Assembly (NCBI RefSeq): GCF_003048675.2
Contig: NZ_CP060707.1
Span: forward strand, 1,116,001-1,180,000
Source of the DNA: Campylobacter concisus
GTDB taxonomy: Bacteria > Campylobacterota > Campylobacteria > Campylobacterales > Campylobacteraceae
Length of the DNA: 64,000 nucleotides
Direction: 5' to 3'
In this document: positions 46,232-56,068 of the stretch, in pieces
Position numbering within the stretch: position 1 is the stretch's first letter
How the letters are laid out: each line of letters opens with the position of its first letter
The notes under the pieces: model-generated
The model's input: the letters and a program-made list of their open reading frames with translations, nothing else
Told to the model about the DNA's origin: nothing
The model's database searches: none
Made by a program: the position numbers and the translations under genes

Positions 46232-47317
46232 ATGCCTAAATTTATCTGCTCAAAGTGCTGCAATAGCACAGATTTTGAGACACCTATATTTGCGTGCGAG
46301 TGTGGCGGGCTTTATGATCTGGAGTTTAAGCCAGCCAAATTTGATCTAAATTTGATCGACCAGCACGAGTTTAGCCTCTTTAGATACCGCGAGTTTTTCC
46401 CTATCAAAAATGAGCTCTGGCGTGACATCAGCCTTGGCGAAGGGCTAACAAAGAGCGTGAAATTTGATGGCTCACTCTACCTTAAAATGGACTATGCGAT
46501 GCCAACGCTTTCCTTTAAAGATAGGGGTGCTGTGATGCTTATTTGGTTTTGTAAAACTTATGGCATCAAAAAGATCTTGCAAGATAGCAGCGGAAACGCT
46601 GGAAACTCGGTAGCTGCCTACGCTGCAAGAGCTGGCATAGAGTGTGAAATTTACGTCCCAAAAGGCACAAGCGAGAAAAAGATAAAGATGCTTGAGTACT
46701 ACGGCGCAAAGGCGGTTGTCTTTGACGGCATGCGCGACGAGACGGCAGATGCTTGTAGAAAAAGGGCAAAAGATGAGGGCATATTTTACGCAAACCACGT
46801 ATTTAACCCGCTTTTTTATCAAGGCACTAAAACATATATATATGAAATTTACGAGCAGCTTGGCTTTGTCCCTGAAAATTTATTTCTGCCAGTTGGCAAC
46901 GGCACCTTGCTAATAGGCTGCGAGATCGCTTTAAAAGAACTTTTTGAGGCTGGAGTGATCAAAAAGCTACCTAAAATTTTTATAGTCCAAAGTGAAAATT
47001 GCGCGCCGTTTCTTGGGGCGATAAGCGAGCCAGTTGCGATAAAAGCTAAGCCAACTTTGGCTGAGGGCATAGCGATCGCAAAACCTGCTCGTGGCGCCGA
47101 AATTTTAGCTAGCAACTACGCTGGCGAGCGCGAGGTGATCACGATAAAAGAAGATGAGATCATGCCAGCTAGAAATTTCCTAGCAAGCCGCGGCTTTTAC
47201 GTCGAGCACACCACAGCAGCCATCTACGCCGCCTACGCAAGCTACGCAAAATCGCACAAGATAGAGGGCAAAAGCATCATCTCGATGTGTGGTGCTGGGC
47301 TAAAAAGCGAGCATTAA
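46232..47317 (+). CDS. PLP-dependent lyase/synthase, threonine-synthase-like
   Basis: A 361-residue fold-type II PLP enzyme. A small N-terminal zinc ribbon (C6, C9, C22, C24) precedes the core with PLP lysine K96 in LSFKDRGAV, the SSGNAGNSVAAYA loop and the VGNGTLLIG glycine loop. It is shorter than true ThrC of Campylobacter and next to ridA, so it may rather be an amino-acid deaminase or a related synthase. The substrate is not clear. Confidence 0.8.
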   Translation: MPKFICSKCCNSTDFETPIFACECGGLYDLEFKPAKFDLNLIDQHEFSLFRYREFFPIKNELWRDISLGEGLTKSVKFDGSLYLKMDYAMPTLSFKDRGAVMLIWFCKTYGIKKILQDSSGNAGNSVAAYAARAGIECEIYVPKGTSEKKIKMLEYYGAKAVVFDGMRDETADACRKRAKDEGIFYANHVFNPLFYQGTKTYIYEIYEQLGFVPENLFLPVGNGTLLIGCEIALKELFEAGVIKKLPKIFIVQSENCAPFLGAISEPVAIKAKPTLAEGIAIAKPARGAEILASNYAGEREVITIKEDEIMPARNFLASRGFYVEHTTAAIYAAYASYAKSHKIEGKSIISMCGAGLKSEH

Positions 47318-47320
47318 GAT

Positions 47321-47350
47321 AAATTTGCAGGTCATTTTGCCTGCAAATTT
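47321..47350 (+). terminator. Hairpin after the ridA-PLP lyase pair
   Basis: AAATTTGCAGG pairs perfectly with CCTGCAAATTT over an 8-nt loop, 3 bp after the lyase stop. The following T-run is weak. Confidence 0.65.
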
Positions 47351-47382
47351 GCCTATTTTAGCGACTTTGGTTGTGGCATTTC

Positions 47383-47411
47383 TTGACAACAAAGTTTTAT
47401 TTTTATAAAAT
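47383..47411 (+). promoter_or_regulatory. Candidate promoter of rho
   Basis: TTGACA, a 17-bp spacer and TAAAAT, about 70 bp ahead of the rho ATG. The untranslated leader could hold the Rho autoregulation region. Confidence 0.65.
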
Positions 47412-47480
47412 GCCAAAACTTTCAAAAAACTTTTGAAGCCCAGAATTCTGCAATCTTATCCCCGCATTTAAAGAGGAAAA

Positions 47481-48824
47481 ATGGAAAACAATAACCAAAC
47501 CGAGCAAAGTGCTGCTCAAAGCGCAAAAACTACAAAAAAACATCAAGCATCAAGAACCCACGTACCAGTCGACGGACACAAGATCGAAGAGCTAAGAACG
47601 CTTAGCTTAGATGAGCTAGTGCAGATCGCAAATGGCGTTGGCGTCGAAAATCCACGCGAATTTCGCAGGCAGGATTTGATATTTGAGATACTAAAAACCC
47701 AGACAAAACAAGGCGGCTTTATACTATTTACTGGAATTTTAGAGATCACAAACGAGGGCTACGGCTTTTTAAGAGCTGTTGATGCAAATTTAAGTGACAG
47801 CTCAAACGACGCTTATGTTTCAAACTCTCAGATCCGTAAATTTGCGCTTCGTGTGGGCGACATCATCACCGGCCAAGTAAGAGAGCCAAAAGATCAGGAG
47901 AAATACTACGCTCTTTTAAAGATCGAAGCGGTAAATTATATGCCTCTAGCAGACGCAAAAGAGAGGCCGCTTTTTGACAACCTAACCCCGCTTTTCCCAA
48001 CCGAAAAGCTAAATTTAGAGTATGATCCGATGAAGCTAACGGGCCGTGTGCTCGACCTTTTCACGCCTATTGGCAAGGGTCAGCGTGGCCTCATCGTCGC
48101 ACCTCCAAGAAGTGGTAAAACTGAGCTTATGAAAGAACTAGCTCACGGCATCGCCAAAAACCACCCAGAAGCCCAGCTAATGGTGCTTCTAGTCGATGAG
48201 AGACCAGAAGAGGTTACCGATATGCAGCGCTGCGTAAAAGGCGAGGTATTTAGCTCGACATTTGACCTGCCAGCACTTAACCACGTCCGCGTAGCAGAGC
48301 TAGTCATCGAAAAGGCAAAACGTCTAGTTGAGATGGGCAAAGATGTCATCATCTTGCTTGATAGCATAACCCGTCTAGCACGTGCCTACAACACAGTGAC
48401 CCCGCCAAGCGGCAAGGTACTAACTGGCGGCGTAGACGCAAATGCACTTCACAAGCCAAAACGCTTCTTTGGCGCAGCTAGAAATATCGAACACGGCGGC
48501 TCTCTAACCATCATCGCAACCGCACTTATCGACACTGGCTCACGTATGGACGAAGTGATATTTGAAGAGTTTAAAGGCACTGGAAACAGCGAGATCGTGC
48601 TTGACCGCAACATCTCAGACCGCAGAATTTACCCAGCTATCAACGTGCTAAAATCAGGCACCAGAAAAGAAGAGCTACTTCAAAAGCCTGATGAGCTTCA
48701 AAAAATTTGGGCTATTCGCTCTGCTATCGCGACAATGGATGATGTCGAAGCGCTTAAATTTTTATACGCAAAAATGCTAAAAACAAAAGATAACAAAGAG
48801 CTTCTCTCTATCCTAAACGAGTAA
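47481..48824 (+). CDS. rho: Transcription termination factor Rho
   Basis: A 447-residue hexameric RNA-DNA helicase. The N-terminal helical and CSD-like RNA-binding domain (about 27-150, [12 protein letters not shown]) is followed by the RecA-like core with Walker [10 protein letters not shown] (about 211-219), Walker [11 protein letters not shown] and the secondary RNA-site loop. A 25-residue Gln/Lys-rich N-terminal extension is poorly conserved. Its flank with ccoI/dnaX is as in C. jejuni, apart from the inserted dauR-like/ridA genes. Confidence 0.98.
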   Translation: MENNNQTEQSAAQSAKTTKKHQASRTHVPVDGHKIEELRTLSLDELVQIANGVGVENPREFRRQDLIFEILKTQTKQGGFILFTGILEITNEGYGFLRAVDANLSDSSNDAYVSNSQIRKFALRVGDIITGQVREPKDQEKYYALLKIEAVNYMPLADAKERPLFDNLTPLFPTEKLNLEYDPMKLTGRVLDLFTPIGKGQRGLIVAPPRSGKTELMKELAHGIAKNHPEAQLMVLLVDERPEEVTDMQRCVKGEVFSSTFDLPALNHVRVAELVIEKAKRLVEMGKDVIILLDSITRLARAYNTVTPPSGKVLTGGVDANALHKPKRFFGAARNIEHGGSLTIIATALIDTGSRMDEVIFEEFKGTGNSEIVLDRNISDRRIYPAINVLKSGTRKEELLQKPDELQKIWAIRSAIATMDDVEALKFLYAKMLKTKDNKELLSILNE

Positions 48825-48968
48825 ATTTAACTGAGCTTGAAGCGCTTGCTTTGAGCTCAAATCACTTCATTTAAAACATATAACTCCAGCTTTCTAGCCA
48901 AAAATATCTTAGAAATTTTGAATTTTCTAGCTCTTGCTATTATAAAAGAGATTACGATTTTTAAACGA

Positions 48969-49181
48969 TTATTTACTAAATTTTTCTATGTCTTGATTGA
49001 TTAAATTTTCATACTCGCAAAGCTCGTTGCAAGTCTTCTTGCTCTGCTCGATAAGCTCATCAAATTTAAATCCAAGCATCACGATACGATAAAGGTTTGG
49101 CTTGTGTTTTCGCCAGTTGTAAAGCGTTGCGACATCAACGTCTAAATGATAAGCCATATCACGTTTTGTCATCTTAGCCAC
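48969..49181 (-). CDS. Small helix-turn-helix protein
   Basis: A 70-residue protein. The N-terminal half, MTKRDMAYHLDVDVATLYNWRKHKP, is a plausible HTH that reads like a small phage-type or transposase-type DNA-binding fold. The GTG at 49181 has AAGGAG 6 bases upstream; the open frame runs 18 codons further but has no start support. It is divergent from the outer-membrane protein gene, 159 bp away. A repressor role is an inference; I do not recognise the family. Confidence 0.65.
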   Translation of the reverse strand: MAKMTKRDMAYHLDVDVATLYNWRKHKPNLYRIVMLGFKFDELIEQSKKTCNELCEYENLINQDIEKFSK

Positions 49182-49340
49182 TTTACACTCCTTTTTTCGA
49201 GTGATTTTATAAATTTTATTCTGATAAGAAAACAATTGAATTATTTTATGTTTTTTATTAATTTCATTGAATATTTAAACTTTATTTAATATAAGAAAAT
49301 TTAAAATAGCCACGTAACATTTTTTAAATAAGGAGTAAAA

Positions 49341-49943
49341 ATGAAAAATGTAGTTTTAAAAGTTGCTTTAGGTTTAAGCCTAGCTAGTGCCGCTGCTTTA
49401 GCGCAAGGAGCCTTTGTAGGAGTTGAGGGAGATTACTCTTTTGGATCAAAGCTTACTGTAAAAGGCGATGACGGCTCAAAGATCAAATTTAAAAAAGCTC
49501 AACCAGGTCTTGGTATAAAAGCTGGTTATGATTTTGATGTGGCTAGAGTTTATGGTGCTTACATATATGATTTTAAAGTTAAGAAAACAGCAAATGACGA
49601 AGATAAAAGCGTAGCTGAGTGGAAAACTCATAAATTTATAGTTGGAGCTGACTATACTCCAAACGTAGCAAAAGATCTTAAACTAGTTCTTGGTGGCTAT
49701 ACTGGTTTTTCAAAGCTTAAACTAAGAGGTGGCGATGCTGAAACTCCGATGGAAAGCGCTAGCACGAACGGCTGGATACTAGGTGCAAGAGTTGGCGCTG
49801 AGTACTCTATCAATGAAAACAATGCAGTTGAATTTGGTCTAAAAGCTGATAGAGCTGACTACGGCAAGATCAGTAAATTTGACATGGTTGATGCCAAAGA
49901 GACAAACGTCGGTCTTTATATGGGATATACATATAAATTTTAA
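49341..49943 (+). CDS. Small outer-membrane beta-barrel protein
   Basis: A 200-residue protein with a signal peptide (about 1-21, ending ALA). The rest alternates polar and hydrophobic residues in strand-sized blocks, with GIKAGYDFD, KFIVGADYTP and a C-terminal VGLYMGYTYKF ending in Phe. This is the pattern of 8-stranded OmpA/Opa-type barrels. AAGGAG is 6 bases upstream of ATG. A bidirectional hairpin follows. Function could be adhesion, but that is unproven. Confidence 0.85.
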   Translation: MKNVVLKVALGLSLASAAALAQGAFVGVEGDYSFGSKLTVKGDDGSKIKFKKAQPGLGIKAGYDFDVARVYGAYIYDFKVKKTANDEDKSVAEWKTHKFIVGADYTPNVAKDLKLVLGGYTGFSKLKLRGGDAETPMESASTNGWILGARVGAEYSINENNAVEFGLKADRADYGKISKFDMVDAKETNVGLYMGYTYKF

Positions 49944-49951
49944 TAATTTGC

Positions 49952-49981
49952 AAGCTCAAATTTCAAAGCAAATTTGAGCTT
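49952..49981. terminator. Bidirectional terminator between the barrel gene and the GNAT gene
   Basis: A perfect 12-bp stem, AAGCTCAAATTT against AAATTTGAGCTT, with a 6-nt loop, in the gap of two convergent genes. Confidence 0.85.
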
Positions 49982-49990
49982 TACTAGAAA

Positions 49991-50470
49991 CTATAAATTT
50001 ACCAGCTTTTCTAAATTTTCGCCGTCTAAGCGGTAGGTTCTCCACTCAAGAGATTGGTTATTAGCGCCCATGCTTTCATAAAATTTGATGCTTGGCTCGT
50101 TCCAGTTTATGCAGCACCACTCAAGCCTCTTTAAATTTTCATCCTTGCAAATTTGAGCTAGAAATTTAAAAAATGCCTTACCGATGCCTTGATTTCTAAA
50201 CTCTTTTTTGACGTAGATGTCCTCAAGATAGATCCCGCCAAGCCCTAAAAATGTAGAAAATGTGTAAAAATAGATAGCGTAGCCGATCGCCCTGCCCTCA
50301 CTCTCGCAGATAAGAGCTTTTGCGTGATTTTTATTAAAGATAGAGTCTGCAAAAATTTCATTTGTAAAAGTGACTTGATCACTCATCTTTTCATAGCTAG
50401 CAAGCTCTCTTACAAGCTCACAGATCACGTCAATATCGCCTCTAGTCGCTTTTCTTATTTGAAATTTCAT
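49991..50470 (-). CDS. GNAT-family N-acetyltransferase
   Basis: A 159-residue acetyltransferase. The acetyl-CoA loop is VKKEFRNQGIGKAFF (about 106-120). LEDIYVKKEFRNQGIG and RLEWCCINWNEPSIKFYESMGA match the spermidine/diamine acetyltransferase (SAT-like) branch. The substrate is uncertain. Its ATG overlaps the nusA stop by one base, so it depends on nusA transcription. Confidence 0.88.
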   Translation of the reverse strand: MKFQIRKATRGDIDVICELVRELASYEKMSDQVTFTNEIFADSIFNKNHAKALICESEGRAIGYAIYFYTFSTFLGLGGIYLEDIYVKKEFRNQGIGKAFFKFLAQICKDENLKRLEWCCINWNEPSIKFYESMGANNQSLEWRTYRLDGENLEKLVNL

Positions 50471-51573
50471 TAGTTGTCACCAAAGAGTGCTTTTAGATCC
50501 TTGACCATTCCGCCGTCACTATCGCCGCTACCAGTTTTAGAGCCAAGCTCGTTTAGCTCGATCTCGTAGCCAGTTAGCATGCTTGCTAGGCGGATATTTA
50601 TGCCATTTTTGCCGATCGCCTTGCTCTTTTGTTCGCTCGCAAGTGTCACGATCGCCTTATTTTCTTCGATCTTTACAGATGTGATGATCGCAGGTGCCAT
50701 AGCACGAGCTACCAAGATCGCTGGCTCAGTGGTGTATTCGATCGCATCGATGCTCTCACCATGAAGCTCTTTACTTACAGCATTTATCCTAACGCCCTTT
50801 GTGCCAACGGTTGCGCCTACTGGATCGATGTTTGGAGTGGTCGAGATGAGCGCTACTTTGGCTCTTTCGCCAGGGATCCTCGCACTGCCTTGAATGATGA
50901 TACCACCATCTTTTATCTCTGGTACTTCTGAAGTTAGTAGCGCCTCAAGAAATTTAGGCGAAGTCCTTGAAAGTTCGACCTTTATGCCTAAATTTTTATC
51001 TGTAAAAACTTTTCTAATGACCGCTTTTACCACGTCACCCACTTTAAATTTCTCACCTTTTATGCGGTTTTTACGTGGTAAGATGGCACGAAGCTCATCT
51101 ATCTCGATAAAGGTGTTTTCGTCGTTATCAACCCTAACAACCGGACCAAAGACCATGTGGCCGCTCATCTCATTATATTTTTGTAAAATTTTCTCTTCGA
51201 CTAGGCGCTGGATGTGATACTCAAGCTCCTTGTGAAGCGTTTGGGCAGCTGTTCTGCCAAGGTTATCAAGGCTTAGCTCGTATGTGAGCTCATCGCCGAT
51301 CTCAACGCCACTATCTATCTTTTTAGCCTCTTTTAAGCTTAAAAAGTGCTCATTGTCTTCAGCAAGCCTCTCATCGTCGTTTGCTACGATTGAAATTTTT
51401 TGATAAAGCTTTAAATTTTTATTAGCATCGATGCTCACGTCATACTCATAATTTTCGCCATAAACCCTTTTTGCAGTGTTTATCAAAGCCCTTATGACAC
51501 GCTCTTTTACATCTTCTATCTCTAAATTTTTTTCATTTGCAATTGACTCTATAATGTCTGATATTCTTTCCAT
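50470..51573 (-). CDS. nusA: Transcription termination/antitermination factor NusA
   Basis: A 367-residue NusA: N-terminal RNAP-binding domain (about 1-125), S1 domain (about 130-200, GPVVRVDNDENTFIEI), and two KH domains (about 205-345; GATVGTKGVRINAVSKEL and AIGKNGINIRLASML). It lacks the acidic C-terminal repeats of E. coli NusA, as usual in this class. The ATG at 51573 is chosen over an upstream extension of 20 codons: it has GGAGAAAAA upstream and starts at the family N-terminus MERISDI. Confidence 0.96.
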   Translation of the reverse strand: MERISDIIESIANEKNLEIEDVKERVIRALINTAKRVYGENYEYDVSIDANKNLKLYQKISIVANDDERLAEDNEHFLSLKEAKKIDSGVEIGDELTYELSLDNLGRTAAQTLHKELEYHIQRLVEEKILQKYNEMSGHMVFGPVVRVDNDENTFIEIDELRAILPRKNRIKGEKFKVGDVVKAVIRKVFTDKNLGIKVELSRTSPKFLEALLTSEVPEIKDGGIIIQGSARIPGERAKVALISTTPNIDPVGATVGTKGVRINAVSKELHGESIDAIEYTTEPAILVARAMAPAIITSVKIEENKAIVTLASEQKSKAIGKNGINIRLASMLTGYEIELNELGSKTGSGDSDGGMVKDLKALFGDN

Positions 51574-51745
51574 TTTTTCTCCATTGTGACGATAAATTTC
51601 GGGGATTTTTCGTGAAGTTTTGAAATTATACATAAGCCATACTTTTAATAACTTTAAGCTTGTTATTAACTTTTATTTAATCCTTTTTTTATGATGATTT
51701 GGGTATATTGACCGATTAAAATTTAAGATTTTGAAAGGATTAAAA

Positions 51746-51988
51746 ATGGAGCTAAAACTTGCAAGAGCCGAATTAGACGCAAAACCAAAAACGATTTCAC
51801 TAGAAAAGATAGAGGCAGCTGTCGAAAAAGAGGGTCAGAAAATTTTCTATTTTGATAAAGAAAACACGCACAAACAGCTAATCGCCTTAGTCGAGCACTT
51901 TGAAGAAAAAGGGCTAAGCGTTTATCACAGAACCGTAAAATACGGCCTTGATGATAGCGATTATATGTATGAAGTGCATATACTTTAA
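51746..51988 (+). CDS. HP0268-family nuclease
   Basis: An 80-residue protein, the same length as H. pylori HP0268, a small Mg/Mn-dependent nicking endonuclease and RNase with an Smr-like fold. Features are [18 protein letters not shown] at the start and a C-terminal [18 protein letters not shown] 51746 has AAAGGAT 7 bases upstream; a TTG further upstream gives five extra residues. Its stop overlaps the miaB start (TAATG), so the two are coupled. A likely -10 box (TATATT, 51704-51709) lies upstream. Confidence 0.85.
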   Translation: MELKLARAELDAKPKTISLEKIEAAVEKEGQKIFYFDKENTHKQLIALVEHFEEKGLSVYHRTVKYGLDDSDYMYEVHIL

Positions 51989-53289
51989 TGAGTAAAAAAC
52001 TCTTTATCCAAACTCTAGGTTGTGCTATGAATGTTCGTGACAGCGAGCATATCATAGCCGAGCTCTCACAAAAAGAAGACTACTCCTTAACACAAAACAT
52101 CGAAGAAGCTGATTTAATCCTTATAAATACCTGCTCAGTTCGTGAAAAGCCAGTGCATAAGCTCTTTAGCGAGGTCGGTGCCTTTGAAAAAGCCAAAAAA
52201 AGAGGTGCAAAGATAGGCGTTTGCGGCTGCACTGCAAGCCATTTGGGTAGTGAAATTTTCAAACGTGCGCCTTATGTTGATTTTGTCCTTGGCGCAAGAA
52301 ACGTTAGCAAGATCACAAAGGCGGTAAATACGCCTAAATTTATCTCAACCGACATCAACCACGACGAGAGCGAATACGCATTTGGCGAATTTAGAGGCTC
52401 GCCATATAAAAGCCACATCAACATCTCAATCGGCTGCGATAAAAAATGCACCTACTGCATCGTCCCACACACCAGAGGCGATGAAATTTCTATCCCTTCA
52501 AGCCTCATCTTAAAAGAGGTAGAAAAGGCCGCAAGCAGCGGCGCAAAAGAGATATTTTTACTAGGGCAAAATGTCAATAACTACGGCAAAAGATTTTCAG
52601 GCGCGCAAGAAAATATCGATTTTAGCGACCTTCTAGTAAAGATCAGCGAGGTAGATGGCGTTGAGAGGATAAGATTTACAAGTCCGCACCCGCTTCACAT
52701 GGATGATAAATTTCTTGAAATTTTCACAAATAATCCAAAAATTTGCAAGTCGATGCACATGCCGCTTCAAAGCGGAAACACAAAAGTTTTGCGCGAGATG
52801 AAGCGCGGATATACAAAAGAGTGGTTTTTAGACCGCGCGCTAAGACTTAGAAAGATGTGCCCAGATGTGAGCATCTCAACTGATATCATCGTCGCATTTC
52901 CGGGCGAAAGTGATAGCGAGTTTGAAGATACGATGGACGTGCTTGAGCAAGTTAGATTTGAGCAAATTTTTAGCTTTAAGTATTCGCCTCGTCCGCTTAC
53001 AAAAGCAGCTACTTTTACAAATCAAATAGACGACAAGACCGCTTCAGAAAGGCTAACGCGCCTGCAAAATCGCCATAGCGAAATTTTAGACGAGATCGTG
53101 GCGGCGCAAAAAGATAAAATTTTTGATGTATATTTTGAAGAGCTAAGGGCAAATGGCGGCGTTGCTGGGCGAAGTTTTAACAACTTTTTAGTTCAAGCTG
53201 ATGGCAGCGAAGAGCTTCTTGGCACTACGCAAAAGGTAAAGATCACAAACCCAAAACGAATGGTTTTGTATGGCGAGCTGCAAATTTAA
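51988..53289 (+). CDS. miaB: tRNA-2-methylthio-N6-dimethylallyladenosine synthase
   Basis: A 433-residue radical-SAM methylthiotransferase that turns i6A37 into ms2i6A37. The N-terminal UPF0004 domain holds three cysteines for the auxiliary cluster ([26 protein letters not shown]); the radical-SAM cluster is CDKKCTYC (about 150-157); a TRAM domain ends the protein. The 3' end overlaps the next gene by 20 bp. It is distinct from RimO at the right edge of the window. Confidence 0.97.
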   Translation: MSKKLFIQTLGCAMNVRDSEHIIAELSQKEDYSLTQNIEEADLILINTCSVREKPVHKLFSEVGAFEKAKKRGAKIGVCGCTASHLGSEIFKRAPYVDFVLGARNVSKITKAVNTPKFISTDINHDESEYAFGEFRGSPYKSHINISIGCDKKCTYCIVPHTRGDEISIPSSLILKEVEKAASSGAKEIFLLGQNVNNYGKRFSGAQENIDFSDLLVKISEVDGVERIRFTSPHPLHMDDKFLEIFTNNPKICKSMHMPLQSGNTKVLREMKRGYTKEWFLDRALRLRKMCPDVSISTDIIVAFPGESDSEFEDTMDVLEQVRFEQIFSFKYSPRPLTKAATFTNQIDDKTASERLTRLQNRHSEILDEIVAAQKDKIFDVYFEELRANGGVAGRSFNNFLVQADGSEELLGTTQKVKITNPKRMVLYGELQI

Positions 53290-54049
53290 AAACACCCTTG
53301 AAAAGGTCGCCCTAAATGTTGGCGTCTTTTTTATCTACATTTTGATGTGGCTCATTTTTCTAACCTGCAAAAAGAACTACACTCCAAATCTCTTACCACA
53401 AAATGGCTGCGTCGTCGTCTTTTGGCACGGCAGGCTTAGCTTTATGAGCTTTGCTTATAGGCAGTGGTGGAGTAAGCAAAACAGAAAACAAGGCAAGGTA
53501 ATAATTAGCGACCACAAAGATGGCGAGCTTATCACCAGAATAATCAAATTTTTTGGCATCGGTACCATTAGAGGCAGCAGCTCAAAAGGCGGTGCAAGAG
53601 CGCTTATAGAGGCTCTAAGAGAGATAAAACAAGGCCACGACGTCATCATCACACCAGATGGCCCACGCGGACCAAGACACAGCGTAGCGGATGGAGCTGC
53701 GGTAATCGCACAAAAGTCATCTTGCGAAATTTATGCTCTAAATTTCGAAGCAAACTCGTTTTTGGAGTTTAAAAGCTGGGATAAGATGATACTTCCAAAG
53801 CCATTTTCAACTATAAATTTTAGCCTCTCAGCCCCTTTTAGCGTGGCAAATTTAGAGCAAAAAGAGGCAAAAGAGAAGATACAAAATGAGCTTTGGCAAG
53901 CTTCGCAAAATGACGGTGGCAAGAGCGTGCTACAAAACAAAGAAGACTTTAGGTCAAATTTAAAAATTTGGTGGAAAAAATATGCGCATAAAAATCCGCA
54001 AATAAGCGACGAGATAAGAGAAATTTTGGACGAAATTTATGAAAAATAA
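53270..54049 (+). CDS. DUF374-type lysophospholipid acyltransferase
   Basis: A 259-residue membrane-associated acyltransferase. An N-terminal hydrophobic segment (about 14-33) is followed by FWHGRLSF (about 49-56), [28 protein letters not shown] and [10 protein letters not shown], all typical of DUF374, which belongs to the LpxL/PlsC-like acyltransferases. It probably acylates lipid A or a phospholipid. It overlaps miaB by 20 bp and the following gene by 11 bp, so it is part of one compact operon. Confidence 0.88.
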   Translation: MASCKFKNTLEKVALNVGVFFIYILMWLIFLTCKKNYTPNLLPQNGCVVVFWHGRLSFMSFAYRQWWSKQNRKQGKVIISDHKDGELITRIIKFFGIGTIRGSSSKGGARALIEALREIKQGHDVIITPDGPRGPRHSVADGAAVIAQKSSCEIYALNFEANSFLEFKSWDKMILPKPFSTINFSLSAPFSVANLEQKEAKEKIQNELWQASQNDGGKSVLQNKEDFRSNLKIWWKKYAHKNPQISDEIREILDEIYEK

Positions 54050-54485
54050 ATTTTCTATCTTTATAGCCATTTTTATAATAGCTTTGTTTTGGCTATTTTT
54101 TTACAGCGATAACTCCTATAAACTCGCTCTTGAAGCGAAATTTTACTACGAGAGCAAAGAGTATGAAAAGGCTATAAATTTAAGCCAAAAAGCCCTTGAT
54201 CTTGACGCCTACAACAAAATGGCCTCCACCACGCTTAATCAAAGCAAGGCAGCTATGAAATTTAACTCATACATAAAAAATGGCAAAGAGTATCTTGAAC
54301 GCATCAAAAAAATGAGCCAAAGTGGCGTCAGCAAGGCTGATAATGAGCGCATCAAAATGATGTGTGATGTGATGATAGAGGATTTTGAAAGCTTAAGAAA
54401 TTCTGCGCTGCTTGATGATGAGCTAAAAAGCGAGGCTCTGCAGATGAAAGAGGCGTTTGCAAAACTAAAAAACGAGCTGTTTTAA
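54039..54485 (+). CDS. Membrane-anchored TPR-like protein
   Basis: A 148-residue protein with an N-terminal membrane anchor (about 5-22) and a helical periplasmic part. Residues about 30-60 (AKFYYESKEYEKAINLSQKALDLD) fit one TPR motif. No catalytic motif. It overlaps the acyltransferase gene by 11 bp. It is the last gene of the HP0268-miaB-acyltransferase group; the PilM-like gene starts 60 bp later. Confidence 0.7.
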   Translation: MKNKFSIFIAIFIIALFWLFFYSDNSYKLALEAKFYYESKEYEKAINLSQKALDLDAYNKMASTTLNQSKAAMKFNSYIKNGKEYLERIKKMSQSGVSKADNERIKMMCDVMIEDFESLRNSALLDDELKSEALQMKEAFAKLKNELF

Positions 54486-54545
54486 ACTTATTTAATCCCT
54501 TTTTAGCTAACATACCAAAAATAATGCACTAAATTTAGGAGAGTT

Positions 54546-55550
54546 ATGTCTTTTAGCATCAAAAAGCTTTTTTCAAACCTTTTCTTAAGCGCCGTGATCG
54601 AGGGCAATGAGTGCGTTTTTTACGGTCAGGTCTTTAGAAATGGCAAGCTTATAAAAACCATAAATGCTAAATTTACAGACATAAGTATCGATAGTGTCGA
54701 TGAAAAAGTTTTAAAATACATAGAAGAGCAAGAAAAGGCCTATTTTGGCGTCTATGTTTCGCTCTTTTTTAACGACGACTCACAAGGTGCGCTGCCTACT
54801 GCTAACTTTGACGAGTACAAGAAATTTAACATCAACACGCAAAATTTAACCAGCCTTGTGATGCAAGATAGCTGGAGCATATATGCAAATTTAAACGCCA
54901 TAAGAAGATATAAAAACCTCTTTGGGCAAGGTAGTGTCGATCTTATCTACTCGCCTATCGCCCTGCTCTTTCACGAGCTTTTAAAGCGTGGAATTTCGCC
55001 AAAAACTACGCTATATCTCTACATCCACTCGCACTCTTTTGCGCTTGCGATATTTAAAGACAAGCAGATGAAGCTCTCGACGTTTTTAAATATGAACGAC
55101 GCTGAAGAGGGCAACGAAGAGATCGAAAGCCTAAAAGAAGAGGATATAACAGACATCGACAACCTTATCGTCAAAGAAGAAGATGGCGCAACGGCGCTTG
55201 ATGATTTCAAGAGTTTGGATGATTTCTTAAGCGACGATAAGCCAAAAGAATTTGAAGATCTAAACTACGAGCTAAACATGCCAACTTCGACAAACGTCGA
55301 GAAGTCAGTAGCGATCTTTGGGCGCGATATGAAGATGTTTGACTACATCGCAAAGGCTATGAAAGAATTTTATGAAAATCCGATCTATGGCGGCGATTTT
55401 ATCGAGCAGATCATCGTTTTTGAAAACACAAAGACAAGTGCGACATTTTTACAATACCTGCAATCAGAGCTATTTGTGGAGACATCAAGCTATCCGATCA
55501 ATACAAATCACATAATGAATGAGATCATGCAAGAAGAGATAACACTATGA
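54546..55550 (+). CDS. PilM-like component of a type IV pilus/type II secretion-like apparatus
   Basis: A 334-residue soluble protein. It lacks a signal and membrane helix. It sits at the head of a trio whose other members are PilN- and PilO-like, the place of PilM, the cytoplasmic actin-like partner of PilN. Sequence identity to PilM is not obvious, and an acidic stretch (about 190-250) interrupts the fold. In C. jejuni such components belong to the Cts natural-transformation machinery. Assignment rests mainly on context. Confidence 0.55.
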   Translation: MSFSIKKLFSNLFLSAVIEGNECVFYGQVFRNGKLIKTINAKFTDISIDSVDEKVLKYIEEQEKAYFGVYVSLFFNDDSQGALPTANFDEYKKFNINTQNLTSLVMQDSWSIYANLNAIRRYKNLFGQGSVDLIYSPIALLFHELLKRGISPKTTLYLYIHSHSFALAIFKDKQMKLSTFLNMNDAEEGNEEIESLKEEDITDIDNLIVKEEDGATALDDFKSLDDFLSDDKPKEFEDLNYELNMPTSTNVEKSVAIFGRDMKMFDYIAKAMKEFYENPIYGGDFIEQIIVFENTKTSATFLQYLQSELFVETSSYPINTNHIMNEIMQEEITL

Positions 55551-56068
55551 AATTTAGCTTCATCACCCCAGAACCAAGACCGCTTCTATCTATCTTTAGT
55601 AAGCTCTGGCTAAGCCTTATTGGCTTTGTCTTTATGGTGCTTTTGGTGGCAAATTTCTTCATCGTTTATAAAAACTACTCAACCAAAAAAAATATAGAAT
55701 TTCTAGCAAACGAGCAAAAAGAGCTTAGCCAAAAGATAGTCACTACGGATGAAATTTCAGCCAAGCTTGCTGTGCAGATAGACTCTGCAAACGACATCTT
55801 TACGTCAAATTCTATCCTAAAGCAAAGCCTGCACAACCTCTTTGACCTTGTGCCTGATAGCATCACACTTGAAGAGGTCTTTATGGATAAAAATTCACTC
55901 ATCATCCGTGGCATAACGCCAACAAAGGATGTCTTTAACCAGCTCTTAGCCTCGCCGCTAAGGTCGATTTTCACCACGTCAAACACTAGCTTTTATCAGA
56001 GCAAAAACGGCTGGTACGGCTTTATAAGCACAAATAAGATTGATAATTCTGAGGGATATAATGAGTAA
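55547..56068 (+). CDS. PilN-like inner-membrane protein
   Basis: A 173-residue bitopic protein: short cytoplasmic N-terminus, one membrane helix (about 20-45), coiled coil (about 45-85) and a small periplasmic alpha/beta domain (DLVPDSITLEEVFMDKNSLI, GITPTKDVFNQLLASPL). This is the PilN/GspL-C architecture. Its ATG overlaps the upstream stop by 4 bp and its stop overlaps the PilO-like start by 8 bp. Confidence 0.7.
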   Translation: MKFSFITPEPRPLLSIFSKLWLSLIGFVFMVLLVANFFIVYKNYSTKKNIEFLANEQKELSQKIVTTDEISAKLAVQIDSANDIFTSNSILKQSLHNLFDLVPDSITLEEVFMDKNSLIIRGITPTKDVFNQLLASPLRSIFTTSNTSFYQSKNGWYGFISTNKIDNSEGYNE

